A DNA stretch of 64,000 bases. It comes from Streptomyces sp. V4I2 (lineage in GTDB: Bacteria; Actinomycetota; Actinomycetes; Streptomycetales; Streptomycetaceae). The notes below the pieces were generated by a model that was not told the origin of the DNA, did not search any database, and saw nothing but the letters and a program-made list of their open reading frames with translations. Shown in pieces: positions 63,235-64,000 of the stretch (position 1 is its first letter; each line of letters starts with the position of its first letter). Position numbers and translations under genes: made by a program. The stretch covers positions 5,580,001 through 5,644,000 of the forward strand of contig NZ_JAUSZM010000003.1 in NCBI RefSeq assembly GCF_030817655.1, in the 5' to 3' direction.

Positions 63235-64000
63235 CTAGCCCGCCAGGAACGCCACCAGCGAGTTCGCCAGCAGATGCGGGTCGTCGACACCGCACAACTC
63301 CCGTGCGCTGTGCATCGACAGGATGGCCACGCCGATGTCGACGGTCATGATGCCGTGGCGGGCGGCGGTGATCGGGCCGATCGTCGTGCCGCACGGCATG
63401 GAGTTGTTGGAGACGAAGGTCTGGAACGGCACGTCCGCCTTCTCGCAGGCGGCGGCGAAGACGGAACGCCCCGAACCGTCCGTGGCGTAGCGGTTGTTGA
63501 CGTTGACCTTCAGGATCGGGCCGCCGTTGACGCGCGGGTGGTGCGTCGGGTCGTGCCGCTCCGCGTAGTTGGGGTGGACCGCGTGGCCCGTGTCGGAGGA
63601 CAGACAGACGGTGCCCGCGAAGGCTCTGGCCCGGTCCTCGTACGATCCTCCGCGCGCGAACACCGAACGCTCCAGCACGCTGCCGAGCAGCGGTCCGTCC
63701 GCGCCGGTGTCCGACTGCGAGCCGTTCTCCTCGTGGTCGAAGGCGGCGAGCACCGGGATGCACGGCAGGTCGCCCCCGGCGAGCGCGGCCAGCGCGGCCA
63801 CCCCGGAGTGCACGGACAGCAGGTTGTCCATGCGCGGCCCGGCGAGCAGCTCGCCGTCCCGGCCCAGGTAGGCCGGCGCCTCCACGGAGTGCGTCATCAG
63901 GTCCCAGCCGGTGACCTCGCCCGCGCCGATCCCCGTCTCCTCCTCCAGGAAGGCGATGAGATCACCGTCCCGGACGTCGTTGCCCAGCCCCCAGATGGGC
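63235..64000 (-). CDS. M18-family aminopeptidase, partial (5' end outside window)
   Basis: The C-terminal 254 codons of a zinc aspartyl-type aminopeptidase are present. Visible are GPRMDNLLSVHSGVAAL, AFDHEENGSQSDTGADGPLLGSVLERS (metal-binding and catalytic Glu pair), LSSDTGHAVHPNY (Asp and His), GGPILKVNVNNRYATDG, SNNSMPCGTTIGPITAARHGI and IGVAILSMHSARE, matching PepC/ApeB-type M18 enzymes. It removes N-terminal residues from peptides in the cytosol. The frame runs off the right edge. Confidence 0.92.
   Translation of the reverse strand, partial: PIWGLGNDVRDGDLIAFLEEETGIGAGEVTGWDLMTHSVEAPAYLGRDGELLAGPRMDNLLSVHSGVAALAALAGGDLPCIPVLAAFDHEENGSQSDTGADGPLLGSVLERSVFARGGSYEDRARAFAGTVCLSSDTGHAVHPNYAERHDPTHHPRVNGGPILKVNVNNRYATDGSGRSVFAAACEKADVPFQTFVSNNSMPCGTTIGPITAARHGIMTVDIGVAILSMHSARELCGVDDPHLLANSLVAFLAG

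Overview
The window looks like chromosomal DNA of a Streptomyces. Base composition is very GC-rich with GC-saturated third codon positions, GTG starts are frequent, many genes overlap by ATGA or GTGA, and the gene families and order (fha-PP2C-rodA-pbpA-pknB, the paa operon, two bkd operons, paired PASTA-type kinases) are typical of the conserved core of that genus. A perfect parS sequence at 35573-35586 suggests that the origin region is not far away. Both ends are cut inside genes: a class E sortase at the left and an M18 aminopeptidase at the right.

Regions. (1) 1-2838: three class E sortase genes, one partial, interspersed with a 53-residue membrane protein and a PabA/TrpG amidotransferase. 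(2) 2942-11150, minus strand: a growth and division signalling operon, fhaA-fhaB-pstP-rodA/ftsW-pbpA-pknB. (3) 11641-16896: tRNA-Leu(CAG), a frameshifted TetR gene, a divergent azoreductase/HxlR pair, a DUF2252 protein, a J-domain protein and a rhodanese. (4) 16944-29006: an acyl-CoA dehydrogenase with a KstR-like box, then phenylacetate catabolism (paaABCDE on minus, paaN, paaH and the regulator paaR), interrupted by a membrane pair (DUF5819 and HTTM) and a SpoU methyltransferase. (5) 29009-36677: bkdR divergent from bkdABC copy 1, then mobA-like/moeA molybdenum cofactor genes and a TrkA-type potassium channel. (6) 36728-45897: a DrrAB-type ABC exporter, a quinone oxidoreductase, the proteasome activator Bpa, two divergent Ser/Thr kinases and an APH-type kinase. 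(7) 46023-50177: a response-regulator remnant and bkdABC copy 2. (8) 50223-52631: a 777-residue protein of unknown function whose start codon lies 3 bases after the 3' end of an atypical tRNA-like gene. (9) 52714-58802: a GNAT acetyltransferase, a K15-type DD-transpeptidase, GntR/MFS, a mycothiol-dependent-isomerase-like protein, a nitrilase and a LURP-one protein. (10) 58810-64000: a decaying accessory patch with a frameshifted AraC gene, a frameshifted TnpB, a transposase tail fused to the front of an RsbW-like gene, a cupin, a DUF6458 protein and the M18 aminopeptidase.

How the parts work together. The fha/PP2C/kinase operon couples peptidoglycan synthesis (PbpA, RodA/FtsW) to Ser/Thr phosphorylation read by FHA domains. 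The paa genes convert phenylacetyl-CoA to central metabolites and share a 14-bp operator seen at three divergent or operon promoters, the third in front of bkdABC copy 1. The bkd copies make branched acyl-CoA starters for fatty acids and polyketides.

The most promising undescribed item is the tRNA-like RNA joined to the 777-residue protein. The RNA keeps a fully paired acceptor, a canonical D-arm and a CTG anticodon, but its T-loop has lost the TTC signature. The following mRNA has no Shine-Dalgarno, so 3' processing of the RNA would leave a nearly leaderless message. All calls come from reading the sequence; no database search was run.
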